From Anastatus disparis (taxonomy: Eukaryota; Arthropoda; Insecta; Hymenoptera; Eupelmidae): 64,000 bases of DNA. The notes below the pieces were generated by a model. It ran no database searches and had not been told where the DNA came from. It was given only the letters and a program-made list of their open reading frames with translations. Shown here piece by piece: positions 52,084 through 62,786 of the stretch. How positions within the stretch are numbered: position 1 is the stretch's first letter; each line of letters begins with the position of its first letter. The DNA lies in NCBI GenBank assembly GCA_017163975.1, contig JAFFSR010000307.1, forward strand, positions 2,367,001 through 2,431,000, written 5' to 3'. The position numbers and the translations under genes were made by a program.

Positions 52084-53130
52084 CTATATATATAAATATA
52101 AATTTATAATACCAAATTCTTGCAAATCTCCAATAGTTTTTAATTTTTTGCCTTTTTCTATTTTTAATATATCATTGTCTGTAGAATTTATTACAATTTC
52201 TAATTTATAATGACCATCAGTTATATTAGAATAATATTTTGTACTATTATTATCTTTTTGAATGAATTTATTTCGCAAAAATCCTTCAATTTCTAAAAAA
52301 TTTTTATAAAACGTATATAATATATATATTATAAGTTTATTAATTGAACAATATACTTATTACTCCTTTTTTTATTGGAATTTTATTTAAATTGATTTTT
52401 TCTGGATTTAAATTTTTCATGTCAATTTCTCCAAGAGATGTTATTAATAAATAATGGTATAAAGTTAATTCATAAGGCATATTTTCACGATTAAAGCGCA
52501 TAGCACTTTTCACAGACACATTTTCTATTAATATTTTCTAAAAATACATATTTATTTTAAATAAATATTTTTAAATATTTCAATAATAATATAAATATAA
52601 TTAGTATTTTACATCATGAAGCTTCAGATCATTTTTAAAGAAATTATAGACGAAAAACGATTTTTAAATAAACAAACTGAAAAAGAATTTTCTTTATTAA
52701 AATTTATTATGAATAATAATAATGGTATATTAATTCAATGTAACATATTTTTAATTTACATATATCGTCATTAAATATGTTACATTGAATTAATACACCA
52801 TTATTATTATTCATAATAAATATTAATAAAGAAAATTCTTTTTCAGTTTGTTTATTTAAAAATCGTTTTTCGTCTATAATTTCTTCAATATAAGCTACGA
52901 GTGATATAAAATTTAATTTAAAAATATGTTTATTTTTATTATTAATTTTTTTTTCATGAATGATTATAATAATTTTAATTAATCGTAAATATTACGTAGA
53001 TTTATCTCTAATTTTTATTTTTGTTTTTAAAAATTCAGATGAAGACATCATTAAATTTTTTTTAGTTAGTGGTTCATCAGGTGATCTTTCTTCATTAACT
53101 TTTCTTTTTGACCTTTTACTAATAAAGAAA
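52084..53130 (-). CDS. Exon-like blocks of an unrecognised minus-strand gene
   Basis: Four blocks look exonic on the minus strand. At about 53000-53130 the sequence KRSKRKVNEERSPDEPLTKK, then SSSEFLKTKIKIRDKS, is followed by GTAATA. At about 52775-52920 YIEEIIDEKRFLNKQTEKEF, then MNNNNGVLIQCN, is preceded by a TCGTAG acceptor. At 52364-52545, after TTTTTAG, comes ENVSVKSAMRFNRENMPYEL, then TLYHYLLITSLGEID. At 52110-52300, after TTTTTTAG, comes EGFLRNKFIQKDNNSTKYYS, then DGHYKLEIVINSTDND. Phases between the first three do not all agree, so an exon is missing, misplaced or the gene is decayed. I do not recognise the product. A basic, possibly nuclear-localising segment starts it. Confidence 0.35.
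52634..52893. repeat. Inverted duplication of an exon-like block
   Basis: GAAATTATAGACGAAAAACG at 52640 is mirrored by CGTTTTTCGTCTATAATTTC ending at about 52885. The arms run about 115 bp with few mismatches to a centre near 52762. The right arm is the exon-like block reading IDEKRFLNKQTEKEF on the minus strand; the left arm is its inverted copy. It lacks TIR-like flanks or a target duplication. Confidence 0.75.
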
Positions 53131-53293
53131 TAAAATATTAAAGATAATACCTCAATTAAAGAATTAGCAGTTCAGAAAAATCTAATATTATTGATATAAG
53201 TATAAATGTTTTATTTAATCAGGTGAAACTTTTAAATTAAGATAAATTTCGAAAGCATGAGAAAACAAATTATAAGTATTTTAATTTTTCTAT

Positions 53294-53489
53294 TTTAAGA
53301 AGAAGCCTCTGTTGAGATTGGCAAAAATATTATAAACGTATACCTACATTTCAGCATCCCTTACTTCTTTCAAAAACAAAGCGGTAAAATTTTTTTTTGT
53401 TCTGCATAAATATTTATATACTGGTTAATAATTGAATAAGTAACCAAAATCTTAATTAGACAAGGACAGCGAATCCGGCCTGCTTCTAA
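53294..53489. mobile_element. Partial TTAA MITE related to 6795-7186
   Basis: AAAATATTATAAACGTATAC, CTTTCAAAAACAAAGCGG and AATCTTAATTAGACAAGGAC, then AGCGAATCCGGCCTGCTTCTAA, correspond to the right half of the complete element at 6795-7186. The left arm is mostly deleted. Confidence 0.65.
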
Positions 53490-53780
53490 CAAGTACTTTA
53501 TATACAGATATAATTATATACGCGCGTACATTAAGTTAAGATGTCTATAACTTTTCAAACTTTTTATCAAAAAATCTATTTAAAACGAAACACTTGTTAC
53601 TTTTCTTTCATGCTTAATAATTTTAGAAAATTTTAACTATATTTTATTTAAACTATAATCTACTTATATTTCCAATCTATTTTTCTGAATTGCAAATCCT
53701 TTGGCTAAGATAATATTTTATTATCAATAATTATTTAAATATATTAAATGATAAATAATTACTTAAGTTTTTAAGTTAGC

Positions 53781-54146
53781 CTAGTTATCTACTTTATGAG
53801 TTCTACAATGTCGTATAAGATTATCTTTTCTAAAATATCTTTTTCCACAAATTTTACAAATAATATAATTATTTTTAAAATAAGTTTTTAAATGTCTGTT
53901 TAAATGATCAATTCTTAAAAATTTTTTTTTACAGTGTATGCAATTATAATTTTTAATTTTTTTGTCCTTTAATATGTCCTCGTAAATATATATTTTTTTT
54001 AATATCAAACCACAAATTTCACATATATTCGATTTATTTTTATGTTTTTCTTTAATATGAATAAGCAAATAAGTTTCGTTTGCAAAATATAATTTGCAAA
54101 ATGAACAAATAGCTACATCTGAGTTTTCTTTTGAATTTAAATCCAT
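53781..54146 (-). CDS. Small C2H2 zinc-finger protein (121 aa)
   Basis: An uninterrupted frame runs from ATG (54144-54146) to the stop at 53781. Residues 14-35 form one finger (CSFCKLYFANETYLLIHIKE, then KH). A degenerate CEICGLIL pair follows at about 42-49. Two further fingers are CIHCKKKFLRIDHLNRHLKT at about 68-87 and CKICGKRYFRKDNLIRHCRT, then H, at about 97-117. Such tandem fingers bind DNA. The protein is short and has no effector domain, so it may be a single-exon gene, an exon of a larger gene, or a mobile-element accessory ORF. Its intact state in decayed surroundings favours function. No TATA box was convincingly located. Confidence 0.6.
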   Translation of the reverse strand: MDLNSKENSDVAICSFCKLYFANETYLLIHIKEKHKNKSNICEICGLILKKIYIYEDILKDKKIKNYNCIHCKKKFLRIDHLNRHLKTYFKNNYIICKICGKRYFRKDNLIRHCRTHKVDN

Positions 54147-54597
54147 ATTTATAACTGTAATTAAAAATTACATTATATAAATTATATATTAATAAATATA
54201 AATTTTTTAAATAATAATAATTATAAATGTTTAAAAAAATAATAATTCGCTACAATTATTTCATTTATGTATTTAAATACAATAAACATATACACATTTT
54301 ATAATAATTCTCTTTTGAACAACCAAAAATTAACTAATAAAAATTATACAATTATCGAATAAAATCATATAAAATTTTAAATAAAAATTATCAAATAAAA
54401 AATCAAATAAAATCAAATATGAAAAACCGAAAAAGCGATTTTTTAAAACGCAATTTTCTCAAAAACTATATTTTTTTTGTTGAAATTTTTATATGTTTTT
54501 ATACATAAAAAATACTAACTTTTAGGATAGGTGAGAATATGCAATTTTGCCTTATTTTTTTTAACAGATTTTTAAACGTTTTTTTTAAATTTTCCAT
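54147..54597. other. No gene recognised
   Basis: AT-rich, with repeated ATCAAATAAAA words near 54355-54420. This is the upstream region of the zinc-finger ORF. Confidence 0.45.
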
Positions 54598-55165
54598 TTT
54601 AAAGCATTGATACCATGGCGCATCATGCCATTTTTCCAACTATTACGTCTTTTTACAATTCGTTTATGCTTTTATTTAATAATTTATCAAAAATATCAAC
54701 AAAAAATCTTTAAAATAAACCCTTGATCAAATTTTTTCATCAATTGGAAACAAAGTTATGATTTAAGTTTGAAAAAAAATTTTTTCTGTTAGACAATTTT
54801 ATTTTTGATCTTATTTGTTTTGTATGCTTGAATGCGTCAAGTCGTTAATAAGAATGCAAAAAGTAAATCGTCGCCATCCAGCAATGGCATATGTCACTCC
54901 CTACAAAGTAAATTTAAATCGTGGGCGCAAAATTCAAACTGAATAAAAAATTTTAACTATCAAAAAAAAAATTTCTATTTTTATAAACTTAAAATCATTA
55001 TAACTTCGGTTCTAATTGATAAAAAAATTTGATCGAGGGTTTATTTTAAAGATTTTTGTTAATATTTTTGATAAATTAATAAATAAAAGCATAAACGAAT
55101 TGTAAAAAGACGTAATAGTTGGAAAAATGGCACGATGCGCCATGGTATTAATGCTTTCAAAAATA
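54598..55165. mobile_element. Foldback element
   Basis: AAAGCATTGATACCATGGCG, then CATCATGCCATTTTTCC, is mirrored by GGAAAAATGGCACGATGCGC, then CATGGTATTAATGCTTTC. The arms (about 200 bp, including ATTCGTTTATGCTTTTATTT/AAATAAAAGCATAAACGAAT) flank a ~150-bp centre with GTCGCCATCCAGCAATGGCA. No frame. Family unknown. Confidence 0.72.
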
Positions 55166-55264
55166 TAAATAAGGAATTTTTTCAATTAATATATTTTTTG
55201 AATTTTATTATTTAATAAATGAAATTACACAAATATCGAATATCCCCTCTCAACAATCGTTTGT

Positions 55265-56240
55265 TTCTTCTTCCATTAATTTTACCTTAGTAACATCTAA
55301 CATCTTCAACTATACCACTTGGCAAGTATCTTCTGATAGAATAAATAACGATCACTATCCAATAGAATGTCTTATTCAACTGAAACTCGAAAAAACCCCT
55401 TTTACTCAACACACAAAATCAATCACAAAAATGTAAATTGGAAGCTTTTCACCGCCCTCGAACATAATTATATACGGGTAGACTAAAATCTCATCAATAG
55501 CCATAGTAATAATGAAAAATACAATATCCTGATAAACCTTTGTCTTCACGCTATTAAATAGTTGAATAAATCAAATTCAACAACTTTTTAATCTAATTTC
55601 AACACTTATAAATGGAATGAAACAATAACTAAAATTAGTCCTGATCAACTGCTAAATCGAAATTGGGATGTTGCATAAAAAATTTTTTTCTCATCCATTA
55701 TATCCTCTATTGAGAAAAAAAAATAAAGGATAAGTATTTTTTCTTTTATTATAAAAATAAAAATTCAAGGAGATAGAGGCAGTTGAAAATTGATGTGACG
55801 TCACGGGTATAGGTGAACTCGTAACTTTATGTACATCGATTGGCGCTATATCCATATATATCAAAATTGTATAAACTTATAATGGCTATAACTTTTACAA
55901 TTCATCATATTTTAAAAAACGAAAAAATACGGGTCTTTTATTTTTTCGTATTCCATCTTACGGACATAATGCATTTTTTCATGCAAGGTCCCAATTCTAA
56001 AACTAAGAAATTGTCACAATTCAAGAATAGAAATCCTAAAGCTCCATGGTGGGACGAGCAATGTTACACTCTTGCTAAAAATAAAAGGAATACTTTTAAT
56101 TTATTATTAAATAATCCTTATTTGGAAAATCTAAACTCACTAAAACAAATAGAGTCTGTTACTAAAAAGCAGAGTCTGTTTTAAAAAAATCGAAATTAAA
56201 AAATTTAGAAACTTCATAGAAGAAAAACTTACACCTAAAA
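55265..56240 (+). pseudogene. LINE endonuclease and linker fragment
   Basis: At about 55310-55440, WQVSSDRINNDHYPIECLIQ, then LKLEKTPF, keeps the terminal S-D-H-Y-P signature of the apurinic-type endonuclease. Further on (55990-56184) SKTKKLSQFKNRNPKAPWWD, then EQCYTLAKNKRNTF, matches the endonuclease-RT linker of LINEs with its PWWDExC motif. Between them is about 290 bp with a different composition (55690-55980), containing TGTGACGTCACGGGTATAG, apparently an insertion. There is no RT domain, so it ends before the polymerase. Several stops. It is not the 5' part of the 48583-49908 copy. Confidence 0.6.
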
Positions 56241-57960
56241 TGGACACCAAATATGTTTGAAATACCATACACGCTTTTAAAAACACCAAATTTAGAATAA
56301 GTCTTTTCTAACAACGATGTTAAAATTGTTAATAATTAAATTCAGTTATTATAAATTTTTAACTTAAGTTTGAACTTTGTTTTTGAAGTTAATTGAATTG
56401 AATGTTTATTTTCTGAATTAGTAAATTTATAAAGTATTTTTAATTTTTAATATAATAAAATAAATTTATAAAATATAAAAAACTATTATTTACTTATCCT
56501 CCAAATAACCACATTGTAACTAAAACATTGTGTATAATAGAAAAATTTGAAGCTTACAAAATTGAATTCTAGTAAGTTATATATATTATATCCTGTAGTC
56601 ATATTCCAGATCTCTGAAAATTTAATACATATAGCTCTAAATTTTTTCATGTAAAAGTAAATATTTTGATTATATACTAATAAGTTATTTCAATGAACTA
56701 TGCATGAAATATTAATTTCTTAAAAGTAATAATAAATCCAATTGATTAATGGAAATAAATACATTATATAAAGCTTTAAAATTACTTCTTTATATTTTAT
56801 TTAGTATACTAAACTTGTAAGAATTTCGAGCTGATTTTTTTTTTTTTTTTTTCATTTTTACGGTAAGCGCAGAAGCTGAAAATTTTGATTTACTAAAAAT
56901 AGGGTTTAATTAAACGCTCTTCAAACCTTTGTTCTCTTCTTAATCACATGAAAAATATGCTTAAAATGTTATCAATATCTATTTTCATATTATATTGATT
57001 ACCTTTTAAAAGGATATGGTTTCAAAACTTTCGATACTTGATTTTAAAGTAAGCGAAACGCGCTTAAGAAACTGCCGAAGTGTTGACGGAGTAATTGTTT
57101 GATTTGATTCTTGCTTTTTTATTGTAACTTATTTTTTATGTAGAATTTCTTAAGATAATGACTATGAACATTTGCTAACAATTGATACGTAAAATTGAAT
57201 TGTCTAATATTTTCGGATTACTATTAGCATATATAGGAGTATCTAATGTTATAAAATTTTTTGTTTTTAAAAATTTTGTTTATGATGAAGCGTAGTTTAA
57301 CTTTTATTCATAATAATAAACGTTCTTTATATAATGCCATATACTATTATAGTTTTCTCAGTGTCAATGATTCATTAAGTATAATTAAAATTTATTAAAT
57401 TTGATAATTAACATTTGTTAAATGAGTTAAATTCAATGTCATATAAAGTATTTATTTTGTTTGAAATGTAAGGTGGTGTGGAAAGTCATATGTCAAAATT
57501 ATATACAGTGGCTATATATTAATATACAAGACACATTAATAGATAAATAATATATAAAATTAATGAATACATAAACTTAAATTTTAAAAAATCGTACACA
57601 ATATATAGTGTTAAAAAATAATTTAATTTTCAAAAGTATCGTCATTTAAGTTATTCTAGGAGAACTTAAAGAATAAAAACCAAACTTGATAGAATTCTCT
57701 TCATCTTACTTCAGGTTATATTTTTGCAAAATATCTCTTATAACTTAATTTTTATATTATTCAATAGATCAGTGTTATATAATAAAAAATAAGTTGAATA
57801 ATTTATTTCTACCTACTCTTTTGCTTTTTTCTTCTATTCTTTCTTGACCTCTTTCTTCTCTAAAAGCATTTAATTATTGTTCCTTCTTTATCAGATCTGA
57901 AATCCCTATGATTTTATTCCTTATTTTATAAGACAAATGAATAAGTGAAAAATATTGTAA
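56241..57960. other. No gene recognised
   Basis: AT-rich sequence without supported frames. A poly-T run lies at about 56837-56852. Confidence 0.5.
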
Positions 57961-58060
57961 CGTTTGGCCTTTTTGCCTCGATTAGATTTTGATATCGTAG
58001 GCTTCAGACTTTTAGAGTGAGCTGCAGATGGTTGATTCTCGGAGGCCAAAGTTCAAACTT
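57961..58060. repeat. Short inverted pair around a 90-bp block
   Basis: AACGTTTGGCCTTTTTGCCTC and GAGGCCAAAGTTCAAAC form loose inverted ends around a GC-richer core. It may be a tiny MITE or chance. Confidence 0.25.
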
Positions 58061-58469
58061 ACATACTAAACTAACCTAATCTTATTAAATTAATAAAATT
58101 AATAATAAGAAAGATAAAGAAATAAATTAATTAATCTCTATTAAATATTTGAAAAGAAAAATATAAATGATTGAGAAAAGAAATAATATTAATTAAAAGA
58201 ATTAATAAATATGTAAATGATACAAAGCTAACCTATCCTTACGTACTAAGTGATAATGTTCGTGAGAGGAAGCAGGATGGATACTGCGGACTGGTGATTA
58301 AGTTTAAACACGATAATTTTGGGTTTAGACTTAAACTATCTTTTTCTTTTATGTTTATAAATAAAAATAAAAAGAGTAACAAAATAATTACAACGCCGAT
58401 TAAATAATACTGAATAACAAAAATAAAAATTATAATTGTGTGTAATAACGTTTCGCACGTTGAAAAAAA

Positions 58470-59045
58470 ATAGAATTTTTTTTAGTTGTCTTCTTGACCG
58501 CTGGGTGGCGCTAACTCGTATTTATCGGCTGTAACAAATAAAACAAAAAAAAGTACAATGGTTAATTATATAACAATATAGACTCGGCAGGTAAATTCGC
58601 AACCTACTTTATCGGCGGAGTTCGGCGCGGTCGGTAACGGAGCCAGGTAAGGTAATACAGGAAAGCTAGGATGGTAACCCTCAAAACCATGAGTGGAGAA
58701 GAGGGGGGAGACTTTTGGTTGAAGACCAACGGAGGAATCTACCCCGACCAGCGATGGTGAAGGTAGTAACTAGGAGTCAGTGTTGAGCAATCCCACCCTT
58801 ACACTGACGGGTAGATAGGAGACTATGTCGGGCAATCCCACCCTTACATAGCTTAAGACAGGAGTATAGGTAAGGATAACTCCCACTGTGCCGAGCAATC
58901 CCACTCTTACACAGAGGAAGGGGAGAGAGTCTGATGCTGGCTCGGCGGCTCGCTTATACATGCTACGGAGCTCGCTATTCCCGTTGCGGAAGTAGCGCCT
59001 CGTAGCGGCTGAGCGCAGGTACTGCGTCTAGCGCGCTTTTTGAAT
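58470..59045. repeat. GC-richer block with a triplicated GCAATCCCAC motif
   Basis: Three copies of (G/C)(A/G)GCAATCCCAC(C/T)CTTACA occur at about 58784, 58832 and 58893. Each is followed by a spacer with TAGATAGGAGA or GAGTATAGG and each lies next to a partial inverted copy of the ACACTG/CAGTGT type (AGTCAGTGT/ACACTGACG; CTATGTCG/TACATAGC; CACTGTG/ACACAG). Upstream is GTCTTCTTGACCGCTGGGTG, then GCGCTAACTC. The block is clearly GC-richer than its flanks. The minus-strand frame through it (58770-58961) just reads the repeat. Possibly an LTR-like or other regulatory block; no partner copy was found. Confidence 0.5.
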
Positions 59046-59554
59046 CGTCGCAATATATCTAATTATTTAATAAAGAAACATTATGGCTTTCTCTTCATTT
59101 TAATTTAAGTTATATTTTTAGTCAATATCTTATATAACTTAATTTTAATATTATTGAATAGAGCGCTTGTTATATATATATTTATATATTAAAATATATA
59201 TATCCACTTCTTTATTCTATTTCACTTTAGCTACAAATATAACTTTTTATATAAAAAGATGGAATATTTTTATTGTATATATTGCATTAAATTTGTAGTT
59301 CATCATCATTGTTTATAATGATTTTTAATAATTCAAAATCTATTTCTCTTATTGATTATTTCTTCAATATATCCTACGATAGAGCTTTCAAATTGATTCT
59401 ATTTACATAATTAAATAAAAATAATTCGTATATTTGATTATTATCAATACATTATCAGATATTTGATCCATTTTATTCATGATTTATATCCAATATCAAA
59501 TATATTTTTTAAAAACTTATTTACAGTAAAATATATTAAAAATATATATTATAA

Positions 59555-59645
59555 AACAATATTAGCTAAAGTGGTTTTTAGGGCTCCCGGCGAGGGTTTC
59601 TATTAACAAAAAAAACCTAACGCGCCATAACGATACCTCAATATT
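59555..59645 (-). repeat. Dispersed repeat, inverted copy of 50610-50717
   Basis: On the minus strand, GAGGTATCGTTATGGCGCGT, then TAGGTTTTTTTTGTTAAT and CCTCGCCGGGAGCCCTA, matches the 50610 copy in order and spacing. No coding frame. Confidence 0.65.
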
Positions 59646-59845
59646 TCACACTTTTTACTTTTTCTTGATTCATTAAGTATAATTAAAATTTATTAAATTA
59701 TATAAACCAAGGGGCGACCAGGGAGCGACCAAGGGGGAGCATTCTCATTAAAAAATAGCTAGATTTTGAACGAATTACATCGTTATTTAGGGAGGGGCCG
59801 AGCGACCAAAGGGGGGCTGGATCTTAATTTTTCTTACAACTACAT

Positions 59846-59847
<2 letters not shown>

Positions 59848-59893
<46 letters not shown>
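59848..59893. repeat. (TA)n microsatellite
   Basis: About 22 TA units. Immediately upstream is a GC-richer patch with three GCGACCA-type words (GGGGCGACCAGGGAGCGACC, then AGGGGGAGC). Confidence 0.95.
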
Positions 59894-59895
<2 letters not shown>

Positions 59896-60109
59896 GTAAG
59901 TAAATTTTTACATGTGCGATGCGGGTTTTCGCGTCACAGAAAATTTTTTGCAATTTTAGACTTTTTAATTTTTTTTAGTGTGAGAAAAAGAAGGGTAAGT
60001 GATGTTAAATTCAATTTAAGAGAAGTCAAATAATTCTGCTGTTGTCCGGATAATCAATAAAATATATTTACAATTTGTTAAAAGGCTATTTTGTTTTTTT
60101 TTTATGTTT

Positions 60110-61497
60110 GAGGGAATTCTATCATTCAAATAGTCCCGCCGCCATACTGAAAGCAACTAGAGCCGAGAAGAACCGAATGCCGCCGAAAGAAAGAAAACAG
60201 AAAATAAAGAAAGAAGAGTTTTTATATTAATGCGTTGTGTTAAATATTAGTTGTAAAAGCGAGAATTAGAATTTTGAAAGCGTACGTTATATTAAGACAT
60301 ATATAAACTATTGTAAAAGCGAAATTAAGTAAAAGAGAGAGTGCGTAGATATGTGTGCGAGTGTGAAAGAGAAGGAGAGAAAGAGAGTACGGCCGAGTGA
60401 TGTACGAGTTGCGCGCGCCGTTCTTGTACATGCCGGACGGAGAGAGATTTAACGAGCATTTTTTTTCATATATGCGAATTTGTCTTTAAAATCATAAAAA
60501 CAAAAAGAAAACCAAGTTGTAATAATATTAGGTTTTGTTTTAAAGTTAATTGCAAAAAGGAAAGGTTAAATTATTATGTACATAAGTAAATTACAGTTTT
60601 TTGCGCCCGGAAATATTGCTAGCCAAGAATTAGCGTGGCGTGAGCGTGCAGAGTTTTATTTCGTGATTAAAATTATAAAGAGTTTGGGCGCGTGATCAAG
60701 GGAAAATTTAATAGAGATTTTAATTGCCGAGTTTTCTTTGTATTATTTTCGCGTGTGATTAGTTTTTTTTTTGTATTATTTCGAAATTGTGTGCAGCGTC
60801 GTGGAAGTGATATTTATTGCAAGTGTTAGTAGCGTCTAATAGGGTTTTCTTTATACGAATCACGGTGCGTCCTGAGCCTCTACAAGAGAGAAGCGAAGGG
60901 GAGAAAGAGAGAAAGCCACAGAATCAACTTCGCCTGGACAGAATCCACTAGGATTTCGCTTCTCTTGACTGTAAGGTAATATTGTCAAATTTAAGCCGCG
61001 CGCGTAGTTGCTATCTTCTTCGCTAAAATTAAGAATAAATTTAATGGCGAAATAGAGAAAAACTTTTAGATAACGTTTGTATAAGATATTATTGTTTTAC
61101 GCCTGATAACGTGGAAAAAAAGGGTATATTAATAGAATAGAAACGCGAGAGTGGAAAATAAAGAAAGAAAAAAAACGAATTTAGAACAACGTGGAAAGAA
61201 AGAGAACGGTTGTTGCGCCATCGAAGCGTCGTTGGGTCCGGTAGTGTGAGTGAGAGGGAAATAGAATTCGAGGAAAAGGGGGAGAGCGATCTTCATAGCG
61301 TGACGTGTTGTGGTGAATTTACTTTTATTTTATTTATTTCTTAACTCTTTGTATTTCGTGCAATGTGTAAGTAATAGAGAGATTTTTGTTTATGTTAAAC
61401 GTGTGTAACTTCTTAATTATACTTAATATAAAAAGAAAGAATAAGATAAGTGTTGTAAGGAGAGAGCGTGATAAGAAATTTAGCATTTATGCATGAA

Positions 61498-61556
<59 letters not shown>

Positions 61557-61900
61557 TGTGCGATAAGTCAAATGAGAGTCTTTATATTGTAAAGTGTATG
61601 TATTGCCATAGCAGGGTCACGCGTAGAGAAAATTTGTAAGTCAAGCGGAATATTAGTGGCGCGCATTAGTCGGGAGAGAGAGAAAGAGTGTGAGAGCGTT
61701 ATATGTGTGTGTTGAAAAAAAAGTTATTTAAACAAAAATTTCATTGTGATTAGAAAAAAAAATGAAAGTAGAATAAAACTATTTTAAATCTAATAAAAGA
61801 GTTAAATCATTTGTGTAGAAAACATTTTTGATAAATTCCTTGTGTGTGTTTGCCGTGCATGACTTAGTGTTGAAAATTCTAAATAATAATTGTTTTTTTT
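60110..61900 (+). other. Purine-rich region, possibly the 5' UTR or first exon of a host gene
   Basis: The plus strand is rich in GAGA and GAAAG words and GC-richer than the rest of the window, with GTCCCGCCGCCATACTG near 60135 and no mobile-element signature. Near 60970 CTCTTGACTGTAAG|GTAATATT is a good splice-donor candidate. GA-rich DNA of this kind is typical of insect promoters and leaders that bind GAGA-type factors. I found no start codon with a long frame, so any gene would continue outside or be noncoding. Confidence 0.3.
61498..61552 (+). repeat. (GA)n microsatellite
   Basis: An uninterrupted run of about 27 GA units. Confidence 0.95.
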
Positions 61901-62044
61901 ATTGAACGCGGTTAACGAGAGCTGGTGCGCCCCGAGCACGAGCTGATTTTCGGTCAAATCTCCTCTGAGAGAGTCTAGGCAAGAGAATAGACAGAGTAAA
62001 ATTATAAATTTTAGAATTTGTACGTTTCGGGTATTTTTGCAACG

Positions 62045-62140
62045 TCACACATGTACATGTCACATACACACATACACATAAACGCATACGCTCATACACA
62101 TACACTCAAGCACATAAACACATACTCACATACCCATACA
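62045..62140 (+). repeat. (ACACAT)n-type degenerate hexamer repeat
   Basis: CACATACACACATACACATA and similar words in a TACACATACACTCAAGCACA context. Frames through it are low-complexity. Confidence 0.85.
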
Positions 62141-62149
62141 CAACATTTG

Positions 62150-62576
62150 CCTCTCTATCTCGGTCTCTCTATCTCTGTCACTGTTTCTTTGTCTCCGTTT
62201 CTCTATCTCCGTCTTTTCGTCTCCATCTCTCCGTCTCTCTATTTCCGTCCCTATGTCTATGTCTCTCCGTCTCTATCTCTCTGTCTCTGCCTCTCCATCT
62301 CTCTCTCTCCGTCTCCGTGTCTCCATCTATGTCTCTTCGTCTTCGTTCCTACAACTCCGTTTCTTCGTATTTGTCTATCTGTCTCTGTCTCTCCGTTTTC
62401 GTCTCTTCGTCGCTCTATCTATGTCTCTTCGTCTTCGTCTCTCCGTTTCCGTCTTTCCGTCTATGCCTCTCTGTTTCTATCTCTCTATTTCCGTCTCCCA
62501 TCTCCGTTTCTGTGTCTTTGTCTCTCCGTCTCCGTTCCTACGTCTCTGTTTATTCATCTCCGTCCCTCTGTCTGAA
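62150..62576 (+). repeat. CT-rich minisatellite (GTCTCTCCGTCTC-type)
   Basis: Degenerate 6- to 12-bp units (TCTCCGTCTCTCTATCTCTG and variants) fill about 425 bp. Because units are mostly multiples of six, three forward frames stay open as Ser/Leu/Val/Tyr-rich strings. That explains the 185-, 121- and 111-codon frames here, none of which is a credible gene. Confidence 0.9.
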
Positions 62577-62786
62577 ACCCATGATTAGAAAGAATGAATT
62601 CCTATCATATTTTTTCATTGATTTAAATAGAATTCAGTTAAACAAATTTTTAATTTATCATGCTGATATGATTTGTATTTAAACAATTTTTATTTAATAT
62701 ATGAAAATTTAACCGATCGACGTCAGGAGCAAGGTAAATTAAGCTCGTTATCAATTAGTTTCGAATATTAGGGCCGTAAAGGCCAA

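Noticed and set aside
58770..58961. 63-codon frame with repeated CVRVGLL/YVRVGL
   Set aside because: It is the translation of the triplicated noncoding motif; no start context or homology.
4170..59893. CRISPR-like or bacterial repeat systems
   Set aside because: The regular arrays are simple microsatellites or minisatellites without spacer structure, and the DNA is clearly eukaryotic.
62018..62682. Overlapping 111-185-codon open frames
   Set aside because: They lie in a CT-rich minisatellite whose units are near-multiples of three, so all forward frames stay open. The products are Ser/Leu/Val/Tyr low-complexity strings.
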